From positions 1-64,000 of the forward strand of contig JACPUU010000013.1 of the NCBI GenBank assembly GCA_016192075.1: a stretch of 64,000 nt of DNA. Direction: 5' to 3'. Below are positions 16,788 to 26,211 of this stretch, piece after piece; within the stretch, counting starts at the first letter, position 1; every line of letters starts with the position of its first letter. This DNA is from Bacteroidota bacterium (GTDB lineage: Bacteria > Bacteroidota > Bacteroidia > Flavobacteriales_D > Crocinitomicaceae). The notes beneath the pieces are model-generated. The model saw only the letters and a list, made by a program, of their open reading frames with translations. It made no database searches and had not been told where the DNA came from. The translations under genes and the position numbers were made by a program.

Positions 16788-18194
16788 TTATATATGCATT
16801 GCCCGTTTACCCGTTGCATCCATGGCGGCTTCTTTAATTGCCTCTGTAAATGTCGGGTGCGGGTGAACAATACGCGCCATATCTTCAGCCGATGCACGGA
16901 ATTCCATAGCCGTTACAGCTTCCATAATCATATCTGCAGCGCGTGCGGCAATCATGTGAACACCCAGTACTTCATCTGTTTCAGCGTGAGCAATAATTTT
17001 TACAAGTCCCATCAGATCCATGCTGGCGCGTGCACGGCCCAATGCTTTCATCGGGAACGAACCTACTTTGAAAGGGACACCGGCAGCTGTCAATTCTTCT
17101 TCCGTTTTTCCAACAGCAGCAACTTCAGGCCAGGTATATACCACGCCCGGAATCAGGTTGTAATCCAGGTGCGGTTTTTGTCCGGCCAATACTTCCGCAA
17201 CAAAAACACCTTCATCTTCCGCTTTGTGTGCCAGCATAGGTCCGCGAACCACATCGCCAATCGCATAAATTCCGGCAACCGAAGTCTGCAAATGAGCATC
17301 TACTTCAATCATGCCCCGTTTATCCAGTGTAATGCCGATTTTATCCAATCCAAGCCCGTCGGTATACGGTTTTCTTCCAACCGCAACCAGGCAATAGTCT
17401 CCTTTGAAAACAACCGCTTCACCTTTTGCGTTCAGCGCCGTTACTTCAACACCTTTTCCGGTATTTTTAACGCCTTGTACGCGATGCTGCAAATGGAAAT
17501 TAAATCCTTCTTTCTTTAATACTTTGGTAAGTTCTTTTCCAAGCGTACGATCCATGGTTGGAATAATGGAATCAGCAAATTCAACCACATCAACCTTTGC
17601 ACCCAAACGCGCATGAACACTACCCAACTCTAGGCCAATTACACCGCCGCCAATCACAATCAGGTTTTTGCAGACCTCATCGAGGTTGAGCATTTCTGTA
17701 GAGGTAATAATGCGTTTTCCATCCGGCTCCATGCCCGGGAAAAAATTTGGTTTTGAACCAGTGGCAATGATGGTGTTTTTAGTTTCAAGAACGGTTTCTT
17801 TTTTGTCTGCTCCAATGACTTTAATGTGCGTTTTGTCAACGAATGATCCGACACCGGTATACACGTCAATTTTGTTTTTGTCCATCAAAAACTTAACCCC
17901 GTCACAGGTTTGCGAAACAACTGAGTTTTTGCGCTCAATCATTTTTTTCATGTCTACTTTTAATGAAGACAGATTAATACCGTGTTTCTCAAAATTATGC
18001 GCTGCATTGTGATAATGTTCTGAACTGTCCAGCAAAGCTTTTGATGGAATACAGCCCACATTCAGACACGTTCCGCCAAGGGTAGTGTATTTTTCAATAA
18101 TAGCTGTTTTGAATCCCAGTTGAGCGCAGCGGATTGCACATACATAACCACCAGGACCAGAACCGATAATGACAACGTCATATTTTGTTTGCAT
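16788..18194 (-). CDS. lpdA: Dihydrolipoyl dehydrogenase (E3)
   Basis: FAD enzyme that reoxidises dihydrolipoamide in 2-oxoacid dehydrogenase complexes and the glycine cleavage system, passing electrons to NAD+. The 468-residue protein has the FAD loop IIGSGPGGYVCA (10-20), the redox disulfide in GGTCLNVGCIPSK (Cys43, Cys48), the NAD-binding GGGVIGLELGSVHARLG, the second FAD motif IYAIGDV, and the C-terminal HPHPTFTEA with catalytic His446 and Glu451. Complete length. It stands alone, with no E1/E2 genes nearby, so it is probably a shared E3. Confidence 0.96.
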   Translation of the reverse strand: MQTKYDVVIIGSGPGGYVCAIRCAQLGFKTAIIEKYTTLGGTCLNVGCIPSKALLDSSEHYHNAAHNFEKHGINLSSLKVDMKKMIERKNSVVSQTCDGVKFLMDKNKIDVYTGVGSFVDKTHIKVIGADKKETVLETKNTIIATGSKPNFFPGMEPDGKRIITSTEMLNLDEVCKNLIVIGGGVIGLELGSVHARLGAKVDVVEFADSIIPTMDRTLGKELTKVLKKEGFNFHLQHRVQGVKNTGKGVEVTALNAKGEAVVFKGDYCLVAVGRKPYTDGLGLDKIGITLDKRGMIEVDAHLQTSVAGIYAIGDVVRGPMLAHKAEDEGVFVAEVLAGQKPHLDYNLIPGVVYTWPEVAAVGKTEEELTAAGVPFKVGSFPMKALGRARASMDLMGLVKIIAHAETDEVLGVHMIAARAADMIMEAVTAMEFRASAEDMARIVHPHPTFTEAIKEAAMDATGKRAMHI

Positions 18195-18367
18195 AATCTT
18201 ACTTTTTAGAGCAGTAAAGCTAGTAATTTCTTTGGGAATTATAAGTTACCCCAACCCAACCGCTCTTCACCTTTGCGCAGCCGCGGGTGGCAAAGCAGAG
18301 TCCCTGAATTCCCACTCCGGTGGAAAGAGAACGCTAAAAAGTGGAAAACAATACGCTGCCCAAAAGG

Positions 18368-18916
18368 CTAATCTGCTTTAATATCAAGGGAATTCATGAT
18401 TTCTTCGCCTATCGGAATCCAGGTTTTATAGCCTTTTTTAGGGCTGATCAGTTCTCCGGAAAGGACAAGCCCTTTGTACACGGTCAAAAAGTAAAAACGG
18501 TAGAATTTTTCAGGTGATTTATGAAGAATGCCCAAATACCCCATTTCCCGGTTATCGACCACTGTTATTCCGTTTGAAAGTTCTTTCAGTTTTAAATCAT
18601 CACGCAGAAAATCAGAAAGTACAGAGGCTTTTAACGCTCCTATTCCGGCTTCAGCAACTTCATTTTTTTTTGAATAAAAAGCCAGGCGCACTTCACGCAA
18701 TGAATCACCGTAAACTATTTTTGGCAATTTTTCAGCCGCGTAGTCTTGCATCATCTCATGATCGAGCAATGCTGAAAAATGGGTTGGAATTTTGATTTCA
18801 ATCAACTCATTCATCAACCTGATTTTGCCTAAGGTGATTTCAGATTTTTTAGAAAATACAGCCAGGGATAAAAAAAGTAAAACGCCCGTAATTAAGAATT
18901 TATTTATCATTTTCAT
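18368..18916 (-). CDS. Secreted or envelope protein, unknown function
   Basis: A 182-residue protein with a signal-peptide-like N-terminus (about residues 4-22, ending in AVFSKK). The mature part is mixed alpha/beta, with no Cys and no motif I recognise. It lies 51 bases downstream of valS on the same strand; a short copy of the CCGCTGAGAACACGGAGAAGG repeat family lies in between. Co-transcription with valS is possible, but the repeat and lack of overlap argue only weakly either way. Confidence 0.65.
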   Translation of the reverse strand: MKMINKFLITGVLLFLSLAVFSKKSEITLGKIRLMNELIEIKIPTHFSALLDHEMMQDYAAEKLPKIVYGDSLREVRLAFYSKKNEVAEAGIGALKASVLSDFLRDDLKLKELSNGITVVDNREMGYLGILHKSPEKFYRFYFLTVYKGLVLSGELISPKKGYKTWIPIGEEIMNSLDIKAD

Positions 18917-18967
18917 CTGATATCCGTTTTTTTAACCGCTGAGAACACGGAGAAGGCGCAAAGGGAC

Positions 18968-21616
18968 TTACCCCAACTCCGCTATTTTCTCTTCCAGTAT
19001 TTTTATTTTTCCTAAAACGTCGGCTTCTTTTTTGCGTTCACTCAAAACCACTGCTTCAGGTGCGCCGGCCATGAATTTTTCGTTGTGAAGTTTTTTATAA
19101 ATAATGGCTAATGACCCTTTGGCATATTCCAGCTCACCTTTGAGTTTTTCTTTTTCAGCGCCCACATCAACCTGCTCTCCGAACGGAATGAAATATTCGT
19201 TGTTTTTTGAAATAAACGAAAAGGAATTACCCACTTTATCTGCAACATATTCCAGTTTAGACAAATTTCCCATTTTGCGGATTACGGCATCATTTGTCTT
19301 ATTCAGATCAGCATTTGCTTTTACAAATAATTCCAGCTCCACTTTGGTGGCAATGTTATTCTGTTTGCGGATGTTGCGGATGTTGGTAATCACTTCATCC
19401 GTCATTTCAAATTCTTTGATCAGTTTATGATCTACTTTGCCTGCTGTTGGCCATTCACTGATCATCACATCTTCTCCCTCAGCGCGTTCACGCAGCCAAT
19501 GCCAGATTTCTTCTGAAACAAATGGCATAAACGGGTGAAGTAATTTCAATAATTTTTCAAAAAACACAATGGTTGATTCCAGCGTTTTACTGTCAATCGG
19601 CTGCTGATAACCAGGTTTGATAACCTCCAGGTACATGGCACAAAAATCATCCCAAACCAGTTTGTAAGTGGCCATTAATGCATCTGAAATTCGGAATTTA
19701 TCAAAGTGATCATTGATTGTCAGAATGGCATCATTCAGTTTATTTTCAAACCAGCTAATGGCAATTACAGATGCTTCAGGTTGTTCGATATTTTTCCACT
19801 CCCATTGATTAACCAGGCGGAACGCATTCCAGATTTTATTGGCAAAATTCCGGCCCTGCTCACACTGCGAAGAATCAAACGGCAAATCATTGCCGGCAGG
19901 TGATGAAATCAGAATGCCTACACGTACACCATCCGCTCCAAACTGCTCAATCAGCTCAATCGGGTCAGGTGAATTGCCTAATGATTTGGACATTTTGCGC
20001 CCGAGTTTATCACGCACAATACCGGTATAGTACACATTTTTAAACGGAAGTTTTCCGGTGTATTCATAGCCAGAAATAATCATACGTGCTACCCAGAAAA
20101 ACATAATTTCAGGAGCAGTTACCAGGTCATTGGTCGGGTAATAATATTTCAGATCTTTGTTTGCGTTTGCAAAACCATTTTTGACAATCGACGGATCAAA
20201 AACAGAAGTCGGCCACAACCATGATGAGAACCAGGTGTCCAGTACATCTTCGTCTTGTCGCAACTCGCGCGACTCAACACCTGCATGCACTTTTTGAGAT
20301 GCAAGCTCAATGGCTTCTTCCAGGGTTTTTGCTACAACAAAATCATCCGGTCCGGTTCCGTAATACCACGCCGGAATCTGGTGTCCCCACCAAAGCTGAC
20401 GGGAGATGCACCAGTCCTTGATATTTTCCATCCAGTGACGGTAGGTGTTCTTCAGATTGTCCGGGTAAAATTTAATCTCGCCATTCATCACCGCATCCAA
20501 CGCCGGTTTGGAAAGATCTTTCATATCCACAAACCACTGCAGCGACAATTTGGGCTCAATAACAGCACTGGTTCTTTCAGAATAGCCCACTTTGTTGATG
20601 TGATCTTCTACTTTAACCAGGTATCCCAGGTCATCCAGTTCGGCTGCAATTAATTTACGCACTTCAAAACGATCTTTGCCGTTGTAATGTAAACCGTGTG
20701 CATTCAGCGTTCCGTCGTCATTGAGAATATCGAGTGTTTCTAATTTGTGTTTTTTTCCTAATTCGTAATCGTTCAGATCATGTGCCGGTGTTACTTTCAG
20801 GCAACCGGTTCCGAATTCCATGTCTACGTATTCATCCTGGATAATGGGTATCGTTCTGTTTGCAATTGGAACAACGGCCTGTTTGCCATGCAGGTTTTTA
20901 AAGCGCTCATCTTTTGGATTCACGCAAATTGCAGTATCACCCAGAATGGTTTCAGGACGTGTTGTAGAAATGGTAAGCCATTCATCCTGCGTACCGGCAA
21001 TTTTATACCGGACAAAATAGAGTTTTGAATTGACTTCCTTGTACTCCACTTCCTCGTCTGAAAGGGCTGTTTTAGCAGCCGGGTCCCAGTTGATCATACG
21101 TGCACCGCGGTAGATTTTTCCCTTTTTATACAGGTCAATAAATGCATCAATGACACTTTCTGAATAAGCGGGATCCATGGTAAACGCAGTCCGTTCCCAG
21201 TCACACGACGCACCCAGTTTTTTCAGCTGTTCCAGGATTACTCCGCCGTATTTGTCTTTCCATTCGTAGGCATGTTTCAAAAATTCGGTCCGTGTCAGGT
21301 CTGATTTTTTAATTCCCTCGGCACGCAGTTTCTGAACCACCTTGGCTTCTGTAGCAATGGAAGCGTGATCAGTACCCGGTACCCAGCAGGCATTTTTGCC
21401 CTGCATACGGGCGCGGCGCACCAGTACATCCTGAATGGTGTTATTCAGCATGTGTCCCATGTGTAAAACCCCGGTTACGTTAGGCGGCGGAATGACGACT
21501 GTATAGGGCTCACGGTGATCGGGCTCTGAATGAAAATAGTTTTGTTTCATCCAGTAACTATACCATTTGTTCTCTGCTTTCGCCGGTTCGTATTGTTTAG
21601 GGATTTCGGTGGACAT
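18968..21616 (-). CDS. valS: Valine--tRNA ligase
   Basis: Class I aminoacyl-tRNA synthetase charging tRNA-Val. At 882 residues it is of normal length. [13 protein letters not shown] at 43-55 holds the HIGH-type signature, [13 protein letters not shown] follows, the editing (CP1) domain contains [13 protein letters not shown], and [13 protein letters not shown] near residue 540 holds KMSKS. The C-terminal coiled-coil arm ([20 protein letters not shown]) is present. A -7 element TAAATTTG (21649-21642) with TTG about 22 bases upstream gives a short leader. No T-box or leader peptide is evident. Confidence 0.96.
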   Translation of the reverse strand: MSTEIPKQYEPAKAENKWYSYWMKQNYFHSEPDHREPYTVVIPPPNVTGVLHMGHMLNNTIQDVLVRRARMQGKNACWVPGTDHASIATEAKVVQKLRAEGIKKSDLTRTEFLKHAYEWKDKYGGVILEQLKKLGASCDWERTAFTMDPAYSESVIDAFIDLYKKGKIYRGARMINWDPAAKTALSDEEVEYKEVNSKLYFVRYKIAGTQDEWLTISTTRPETILGDTAICVNPKDERFKNLHGKQAVVPIANRTIPIIQDEYVDMEFGTGCLKVTPAHDLNDYELGKKHKLETLDILNDDGTLNAHGLHYNGKDRFEVRKLIAAELDDLGYLVKVEDHINKVGYSERTSAVIEPKLSLQWFVDMKDLSKPALDAVMNGEIKFYPDNLKNTYRHWMENIKDWCISRQLWWGHQIPAWYYGTGPDDFVVAKTLEEAIELASQKVHAGVESRELRQDEDVLDTWFSSWLWPTSVFDPSIVKNGFANANKDLKYYYPTNDLVTAPEIMFFWVARMIISGYEYTGKLPFKNVYYTGIVRDKLGRKMSKSLGNSPDPIELIEQFGADGVRVGILISSPAGNDLPFDSSQCEQGRNFANKIWNAFRLVNQWEWKNIEQPEASVIAISWFENKLNDAILTINDHFDKFRISDALMATYKLVWDDFCAMYLEVIKPGYQQPIDSKTLESTIVFFEKLLKLLHPFMPFVSEEIWHWLRERAEGEDVMISEWPTAGKVDHKLIKEFEMTDEVITNIRNIRKQNNIATKVELELFVKANADLNKTNDAVIRKMGNLSKLEYVADKVGNSFSFISKNNEYFIPFGEQVDVGAEKEKLKGELEYAKGSLAIIYKKLHNEKFMAGAPEAVVLSERKKEADVLGKIKILEEKIAELG

Positions 21617-21954
21617 GCTGTTAGTTGTATTTATTTGGGTGCAAATTTAGGGAAATATTGGTAATTCGGGTCAATCCTGTTGCTGATCTGCCAGTCTCTT
21701 CTTCTGTTCTTTTGTCTTGAAACAAAAGAACCAAAAGTTCAAGGCCCGCGAACGCTCCGGCAATAATTCTCACACAAATCAGGTGCGGCCGGGCGATCTC
21801 CTGCTACATTCCGTAAAAACTCATCAATTCCCTCAGGAGCTTCCCGGTCTTACCAGATTTCTGCATCGAATCATCTTGTCACGTTCGATGGCCGGGATTA
21901 ACTTTTGCATATAAATACTTGCTATATTTATACACTCAGCCTGTCTCTAAAATA
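21617..21954. other. Spacer between valS and the GyrB-like gene, with one hairpin
   Basis: Holds the valS promoter (21642-21674) and a perfect 10-bp inverted repeat, GTTCTTTTGT-cttgaa-ACAAAAGAAC (21706-21731), followed by CCAAAAGTTCAAGGCC. This phrase has the look of a dispersed Bacteroidota repeat. At the right end TTTG (21904-21907), 15 bases and TATATTTA (21923-21930) form a possible promoter for the next gene. No further gene is seen. Confidence 0.55.
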
Positions 21955-23307
21955 ATGACACTTTCAAACGCCATCCTTCAATTATTGAAAAGAGAAAAAA
22001 CTCCACTTTCCATCCATGAAATTACTTCAATTCTAAATGAAAAGAAAGAACACCAGAAAAAGGACAGGTCTCCAATTTCAGACAAAGAGGTTCGATTCGT
22101 TACAGGCAGATTAGGTCTCTTGTTTAATATATCAGGTAACCTGGTGGATCTTCACCCAAATGAGAAAATCAGCGGTACTTATACTATGGAGTGGATAGAT
22201 CATGCACGAATTCGCCCCTCCATGTATCTCGGCTCAGAAAAAAATGATGCAATTGCTTTAATATTTTGCAGTATTGCCCAAATAGCAATTGAATTCACCG
22301 GATCAACAGATTTGTTTGTAAAAATTGTCGTTAAAAAAAATAATCTTTTTAATCTGTCACTTGAGTCAAATACAACACTTCATGAATTTGTCCCTCGCAT
22401 TTTCTCAGGAAAATTTGAGAAAAAATTTTACGCCGCATCCATGTTAACTCCCGTCGCCGACAAACTGACAATTCACCTGGGCAAAAAGTCGTTCAGATAC
22501 AGTTTTGGCGACAAGCCTTTAACTATCACATCAAGAGATGCAAAGCACTGCAAGCGACTCACTATGGAAATATCATTTGATAAGGCGGTTATTGAGGATG
22601 TAGATATTGATTATTGGGTATTATCTGGCAAAATGTCTGATGTAGCAATTTTAAACTGGGGAGTTAAAATACTATTGCAAGATGAACGCCCGGAATACGC
22701 ACAACAGAATTTTTTTCATTTTCCGGAAGGTATTTTTTATTTATTCGAACAACAAAAGGCCACACTGTTCCGAAGTCTTGATTATGAGTTCTATTTTGAT
22801 GGTAAAATCAAAAATAACAGCTATCAGATTGCCCTGGGTTACAGGAGTGATTGGTCTCCTGAACCGACCACTGCCGGCTATGCCAACAACCGGACCATGA
22901 ATCACCAAAGTAATTTGATAAAAGGGATCATGGAAGGTTTACTGACAGCAGTAAAAAAATACGCGGCGAAAGTCTTTCCGGAACATTTGGAAGAATATAA
23001 ACAGAACCAAACCATTTCTGTACTACAACAAATTTTGTTGGCAGACATGCCTAAAAAAGATGTGCCTCAGTTTATATTCAGTAAGAAAAAAATTATGAAC
23101 GGATTAATCCTGATAGCAGCCGTCCGGGGATCAGACGAAATTGTTGTACCCAAGGAAAGCGGGTGGCAAGAGATTGATCAGATACGAACGGATGTAAAAA
23201 AGGAAATTGCAGATCAATTCCTGAATTTTCTTATCAACAACAAAAAAGAGGCATTGAAATTTATGTGGCGATTTGATAAAACACAATTGGGCAGTGCGAT
23301 GTTTTAA
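21955..23307 (+). CDS. HARE-HTH-like domain fused to a degenerate GyrB/ParE-type ATPase and transducer
   Basis: A 450-residue protein; ATG 21955 is chosen over an upstream TTG because it begins the helix-turn-helix. Residues 1-68 resemble a HARE-HTH winged helix (AILQLLKREKTPLSIHEIT, then FNISGNLVDLHP). Residues about 82-240 follow GyrB: RIRPSMYLGS (85-94, compare RPGMYIG), FSGKFEKKFYAASMLTPVAD (150-169, compare GGKFDDNSYKVSGGLHGVG). Then WGVKILLQDERP (235-246) and FHFPEGIFYLFEQ (254-266), GYANNRTMNHQSNLIKG (308-324, compare FVNN...GGTH..GF) and KKKIMNGLILIAAV (377-390) match the transducer. The catalytic block aligned with FEVVDNAIDE reads FCSIAQIAIE, so the Glu and Asn needed for ATP hydrolysis are gone, as is DDGRGIP. 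There is no Toprim domain. It cannot be a normal gyrase subunit. Confidence 0.72.
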   Translation: MTLSNAILQLLKREKTPLSIHEITSILNEKKEHQKKDRSPISDKEVRFVTGRLGLLFNISGNLVDLHPNEKISGTYTMEWIDHARIRPSMYLGSEKNDAIALIFCSIAQIAIEFTGSTDLFVKIVVKKNNLFNLSLESNTTLHEFVPRIFSGKFEKKFYAASMLTPVADKLTIHLGKKSFRYSFGDKPLTITSRDAKHCKRLTMEISFDKAVIEDVDIDYWVLSGKMSDVAILNWGVKILLQDERPEYAQQNFFHFPEGIFYLFEQQKATLFRSLDYEFYFDGKIKNNSYQIALGYRSDWSPEPTTAGYANNRTMNHQSNLIKGIMEGLLTAVKKYAAKVFPEHLEEYKQNQTISVLQQILLADMPKKDVPQFIFSKKKIMNGLILIAAVRGSDEIVVPKESGWQEIDQIRTDVKKEIADQFLNFLINNKKEALKFMWRFDKTQLGSAMF

Positions 23308-23326
23308 TCATATTTTTTTTAGTTCC

Positions 23327-24103
23327 ATGTCAACCGATCAGAAAACCTTTTCCTTGTTAGTGCTGATAGTACTGATCATTTACATTTTATTCCGTGTAGA
23401 TTCACAAAAATCTGAAAATATGGACAAAATACTGAATCAGATTGATTCTGATTTTCCGGTTCCGGTTATTGAAACCGGGCTTAAAGATTCTGTCTTTCCG
23501 CAACTATTTGAGGCTGCCTATTTTAATGGAACCGAGGTATCACAAGGTTCTGAAAAATATCGTTTTTCCAGATTCAGTGTGGGTAATCTAAACGTAACTA
23601 GCGGAAAAATCATAGCAGGTGATCCAATAACCCTGTCACAGGCAATACCATTTACGACAGAATTTCCAATTGGCGAATTTCCGGTTGAATTGGCTTTATC
23701 TGAAAACAATGGATTCAGAACAGTTGCATTCAGCCGGATTTCATTTTCAGACGCCCCGGTCAGCAAATGGGAATATGCACTACAGCCTGGTCAGGAACCC
23801 ATTTCTTTGTCTGATTCAGACTTTTACTGTTTTGGTGTAGATGGCGGAATGGCTGTATTTATTGATGCTGAAGCCAACAAGGCATTGAATTCACGAGGGC
23901 AGTCCCTTTTGGATTTTATGTTCGCGGATATTTCGTCAACACAAGAATTTCAAGCTGATATTTATTCTTTTGAGTCTTATAACCTCGCCCGGTTTTCATC
24001 AGGTTATGGTGACGGTTGCTATGCAACCTACATCGGCTACGATTCTACCAACCAGGCCTGCCGGTTATTAATTGATTTTGGATTGATCGGCTGGTGGAAC
24101 TAA
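23327..24103 (+). CDS. DUF4241-like membrane-anchored protein
   Basis: A 258-residue protein starting at ATG 23327, 19 bases after the GyrB-like gene; an upstream in-frame start at 23273 would overlap that gene and spoil the N-terminal anchor. Residues about 8-23 are one hydrophobic helix (SLLVLIVLIIYILFRV), either a signal anchor or an uncleaved signal. The C-terminal half carries features I associate with DUF4241: FCFGVDGG-type FGVDGGMAVFID, then FSSGYGDGCYATYIGYD and CRLLIDFGLIGW. DUF4241 has no firmly known function. The tight spacing suggests one transcript with the GyrB-like gene. Confidence 0.6.
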   Translation: MSTDQKTFSLLVLIVLIIYILFRVDSQKSENMDKILNQIDSDFPVPVIETGLKDSVFPQLFEAAYFNGTEVSQGSEKYRFSRFSVGNLNVTSGKIIAGDPITLSQAIPFTTEFPIGEFPVELALSENNGFRTVAFSRISFSDAPVSKWEYALQPGQEPISLSDSDFYCFGVDGGMAVFIDAEANKALNSRGQSLLDFMFADISSTQEFQADIYSFESYNLARFSSGYGDGCYATYIGYDSTNQACRLLIDFGLIGWWN

Positions 24104-24221
24104 ATTCATGCGGCAATTACTGCTCATATTCACTGCATATTTTGCGGTAATTAATTCAAAATACTTCACAAAGAACCCGGTGGCGGAAGAAGCACAACCT
24201 ATAACCTGGTAAAAAATTTCC

Positions 24222-24242
24222 GGTAAAATGTGTAATTTTACC
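24222..24242. promoter_or_regulatory. Inverted repeat directly upstream of the pentapeptide gene start
   Basis: GGTAAAAT (24222-24229), GTGTA, ATTTTACC (24235-24242), two bases before the ATG at 24245. It may be an operator or an RNA hairpin covering the translation start. GGTAAAA also occurs at about 24208-24214, as a direct repeat. Confidence 0.4.
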
Positions 24243-24244
24243 AC

Positions 24245-24811
24245 ATGCCCTTATCTGAAGACCAGCAATACGATTCTGTTGACTATTCTGAAAAAGACCT
24301 TTCAGACCGCGAGTTTGTGAATTGTGAATTCACAAACTGCAATTTCTCAAAAGCCAACCTCACTGGTTCTGATTTTATGGACTGCACATTCAGCGAATGC
24401 AACTTGGCGTTGGCTAACCTGAAAAATACCGGGTTCAAAAACTGCACATTTTCTGACAGTAAAATAATGGGAATTGATTTTAATGTCTGCAATGATTTTT
24501 TATTCGCTGTGAACTTTGAAAATTGTCAGCTGGATTATTCCACCTTTTTTCAGAAAAAAATGAAAAAAACAAAATTTGTTCACTGCTCCTTAAAAGAAGT
24601 TGATTTTGCAGAAACAGATTTGACTGAAGCCGTTTTCAGCCAGTCCGATTTATCGGGAGCGACCTTTGTGCAGACAAACCTGGAAAAAGCAGACTTCAGG
24701 CTGGCTGCCAATTATACCATAGACCCGGAAGTGAACAGAATGAAAAAAGCAAAATTTTCACTTACCGGAATACCCGGTTTACTTGAAAAATACAAGATTG
24801 TGATTGACTAA
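24245..24811 (+). CDS. Qnr-like pentapeptide repeat protein
   Basis: A 188-residue protein made almost entirely of A(D/N)LXX-type pentapeptides from about residue 18 to 155 (for example DREFVNCEFTNCNFSKANLT), which fold as a right-handed quadrilateral beta-helix. A break near NVCNDFLFAVN and the C-terminal tail IDPEVNRMKKAKFS, LLEKYKIVID parallel the Qnr/McbG layout (GLDPRRVNL, LLEPLGVIVLPD). Qnr proteins mimic DNA and protect gyrase and topoisomerase IV from inhibitors. It is shorter than plasmid Qnr (about 218). Whether it protects gyrase is unproven. A degenerate GyrB-like gene lies two genes upstream. It converges on hisIE with only 16 bases between and no terminator seen. Confidence 0.75.
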   Translation: MPLSEDQQYDSVDYSEKDLSDREFVNCEFTNCNFSKANLTGSDFMDCTFSECNLALANLKNTGFKNCTFSDSKIMGIDFNVCNDFLFAVNFENCQLDYSTFFQKKMKKTKFVHCSLKEVDFAETDLTEAVFSQSDLSGATFVQTNLEKADFRLAANYTIDPEVNRMKKAKFSLTGIPGLLEKYKIVID

Positions 24812-24827
24812 TTAATTCCAATCTTTC

Positions 24828-25415
24828 CTATTTTGACCGGCCCGCTAAAACCTGTTCCACGTCACTCAACTTTTTTCCTTTTGCTTTAAGCAACAGTAAA
24901 AAATGATACATCAGGTCTGCTGCTTCATTCAGGAATAATTCATCGTTCTGGTCTTTCGCTTCTATAACCAATTCAACTGCTTCTTCACCCACTTTTTGAG
25001 CTACTTTATTGATCCCTCTTTTGAATAATTTATTGGTATATGAATCCGGATCATCAGAATCTATACGGTCTGAAATGGTTTGCTCCAGCCTGTACAAAAA
25101 TCCTTTGCTGGTTTCTTCGTTAAAACAGGAAACGGTGCCGGTGTGACAAACAGGACCTTGTGGATCAACCCGGATCAAAACAGCATCCTGATCACAATCC
25201 AGCTTTATTTCAACCACCTTTAAAAAATTGCCCGAGCTTTCTCCTTTGGTCCACAAGCGGTTTTTAGAACGGCTGAAAAAAGTAACCCTGCCCTCCCCGC
25301 ATGTTTTTTCAAAAGCCGCTTCATTCATATAGCCAAGCATAAGTACCTGCGCGGTTATGTTATCCTGTATAATTGCCGGAACAAGGCCGTTTTCTTTTCT
25401 AAAATCTGGTTTCAT
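24828..25415 (-). CDS. hisI: Bifunctional phosphoribosyl-AMP cyclohydrolase / phosphoribosyl-ATP pyrophosphatase
   Basis: Fused HisI-HisE enzyme (steps 2 and 3 of histidine synthesis), 195 residues. The HisI part (about 1-105) has MLGYMNEAAF, RSKNRLWTKGESSGN and the metal-binding CDQDAVL...VCHTG cysteines. The HisE part (about 110-195) has KVGEEAVELVIEA and DLMYHFLLLL. This fusion is common in Bacteroidota. It is the last gene of the operon, 40 bases after hisF. Confidence 0.95.
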   Translation of the reverse strand: MKPDFRKENGLVPAIIQDNITAQVLMLGYMNEAAFEKTCGEGRVTFFSRSKNRLWTKGESSGNFLKVVEIKLDCDQDAVLIRVDPQGPVCHTGTVSCFNEETSKGFLYRLEQTISDRIDSDDPDSYTNKLFKRGINKVAQKVGEEAVELVIEAKDQNDELFLNEAADLMYHFLLLLKAKGKKLSDVEQVLAGRSK

Positions 25416-25455
25416 CTGTATAACTTAAGTTTTAAGGTTCATGAAAATTTTTAGT

Positions 25456-26211
25456 TCACCTGACCAAAATGTTTTGTGTTTTTAAATAGTTCTTTACGTC
25501 CTGAATGGATATTTCGCCGTAGTGAAAAATGCCTGCTGCCAGTCCACCGCTTGCTTTTGTCTGCTGAAAAACATCACGAAAGTGTTCTTTACTACCAGCC
25601 CCGCCTGACGCAATCACCGGGACACCAACTGCTTCACTTATTTGCCGGGTAATATCCAGGGCAAATCCACTCCGGGTTCCGTCATTGTTCATCGATGTCA
25701 GCAAAATTTCTCCGGCGCCCAGTTCAACCACTTTTTTTGCCCAATCAAGCGCCATTAAACCGGTTGGAATTTTACCGCCGCCTACAAAAACGCACCATTC
25801 ATTGTTTACATATTTTGTATCAATGGCCACCACTACACACTGATTTCCATACTGACCGGCAATCTCTGAAATCAGATACGGATTGCGAACTGCTGAAGAA
25901 TTTAAACTGACCTTATCAGCCCCTGATTGAATCACCGCACTGACATCTGCCAGCGAATTGATACCACCGCCAACAGTAAACGGAATGTTGATTTCTGCCG
26001 CTATTTTTCGAACCAGTGAAGCCCGTGTTTTTCGTTTTTCTTCAGTGGCAGCTATATCCAGAAAAACCAATTCATCGGCTCCCTCCTCTATGTATTTTTT
26101 AGCCAGTTCAACCGGATCACCGGCATCACGAAGATCACAGAAATTGACACCTTTGACGGTTCTTCCGTCTTTAATATCCAGGCAGGGAATGATTCTCTTT
26201 TTTATAGCCAT
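25456..26211 (-). CDS. hisF: Imidazole glycerol phosphate synthase, cyclase subunit
   Basis: TIM-barrel cyclase that uses ammonia from HisH to turn PRFAR into imidazole glycerol phosphate and AICAR. 251 residues. [19 protein letters not shown] holds the catalytic Asp12 (Asp11 in the usual numbering); VVAIDTKY holds the second Asp; phosphate loops VGGGI and ASGGAGS are present. Its start overlaps the end of hisA by 10 bases, showing coupled translation. Confidence 0.96.
   Translation of the reverse strand: MAIKKRIIPCLDIKDGRTVKGVNFCDLRDAGDPVELAKKYIEEGADELVFLDIAATEEKRKTRASLVRKIAAEINIPFTVGGGINSLADVSAVIQSGADKVSLNSSAVRNPYLISEIAGQYGNQCVVVAIDTKYVNNEWCVFVGGGKIPTGLMALDWAKKVVELGAGEILLTSMNNDGTRSGFALDITRQISEAVGVPVIASGGAGSKEHFRDVFQQTKASGGLAAGIFHYGEISIQDVKNYLKTQNILVR

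Noticed and set aside
16794-17519. 241-codon frame opposite lpdA
   Set aside because: Antisense shadow of a conserved coding sequence; His/Cys-rich composition is the usual by-product.
24104-24244. Possible small RNA or gene between the DUF4241-like and Qnr-like genes
   Set aside because: Only an inverted repeat at the start codon is visible; no terminator or frame supports a separate gene.
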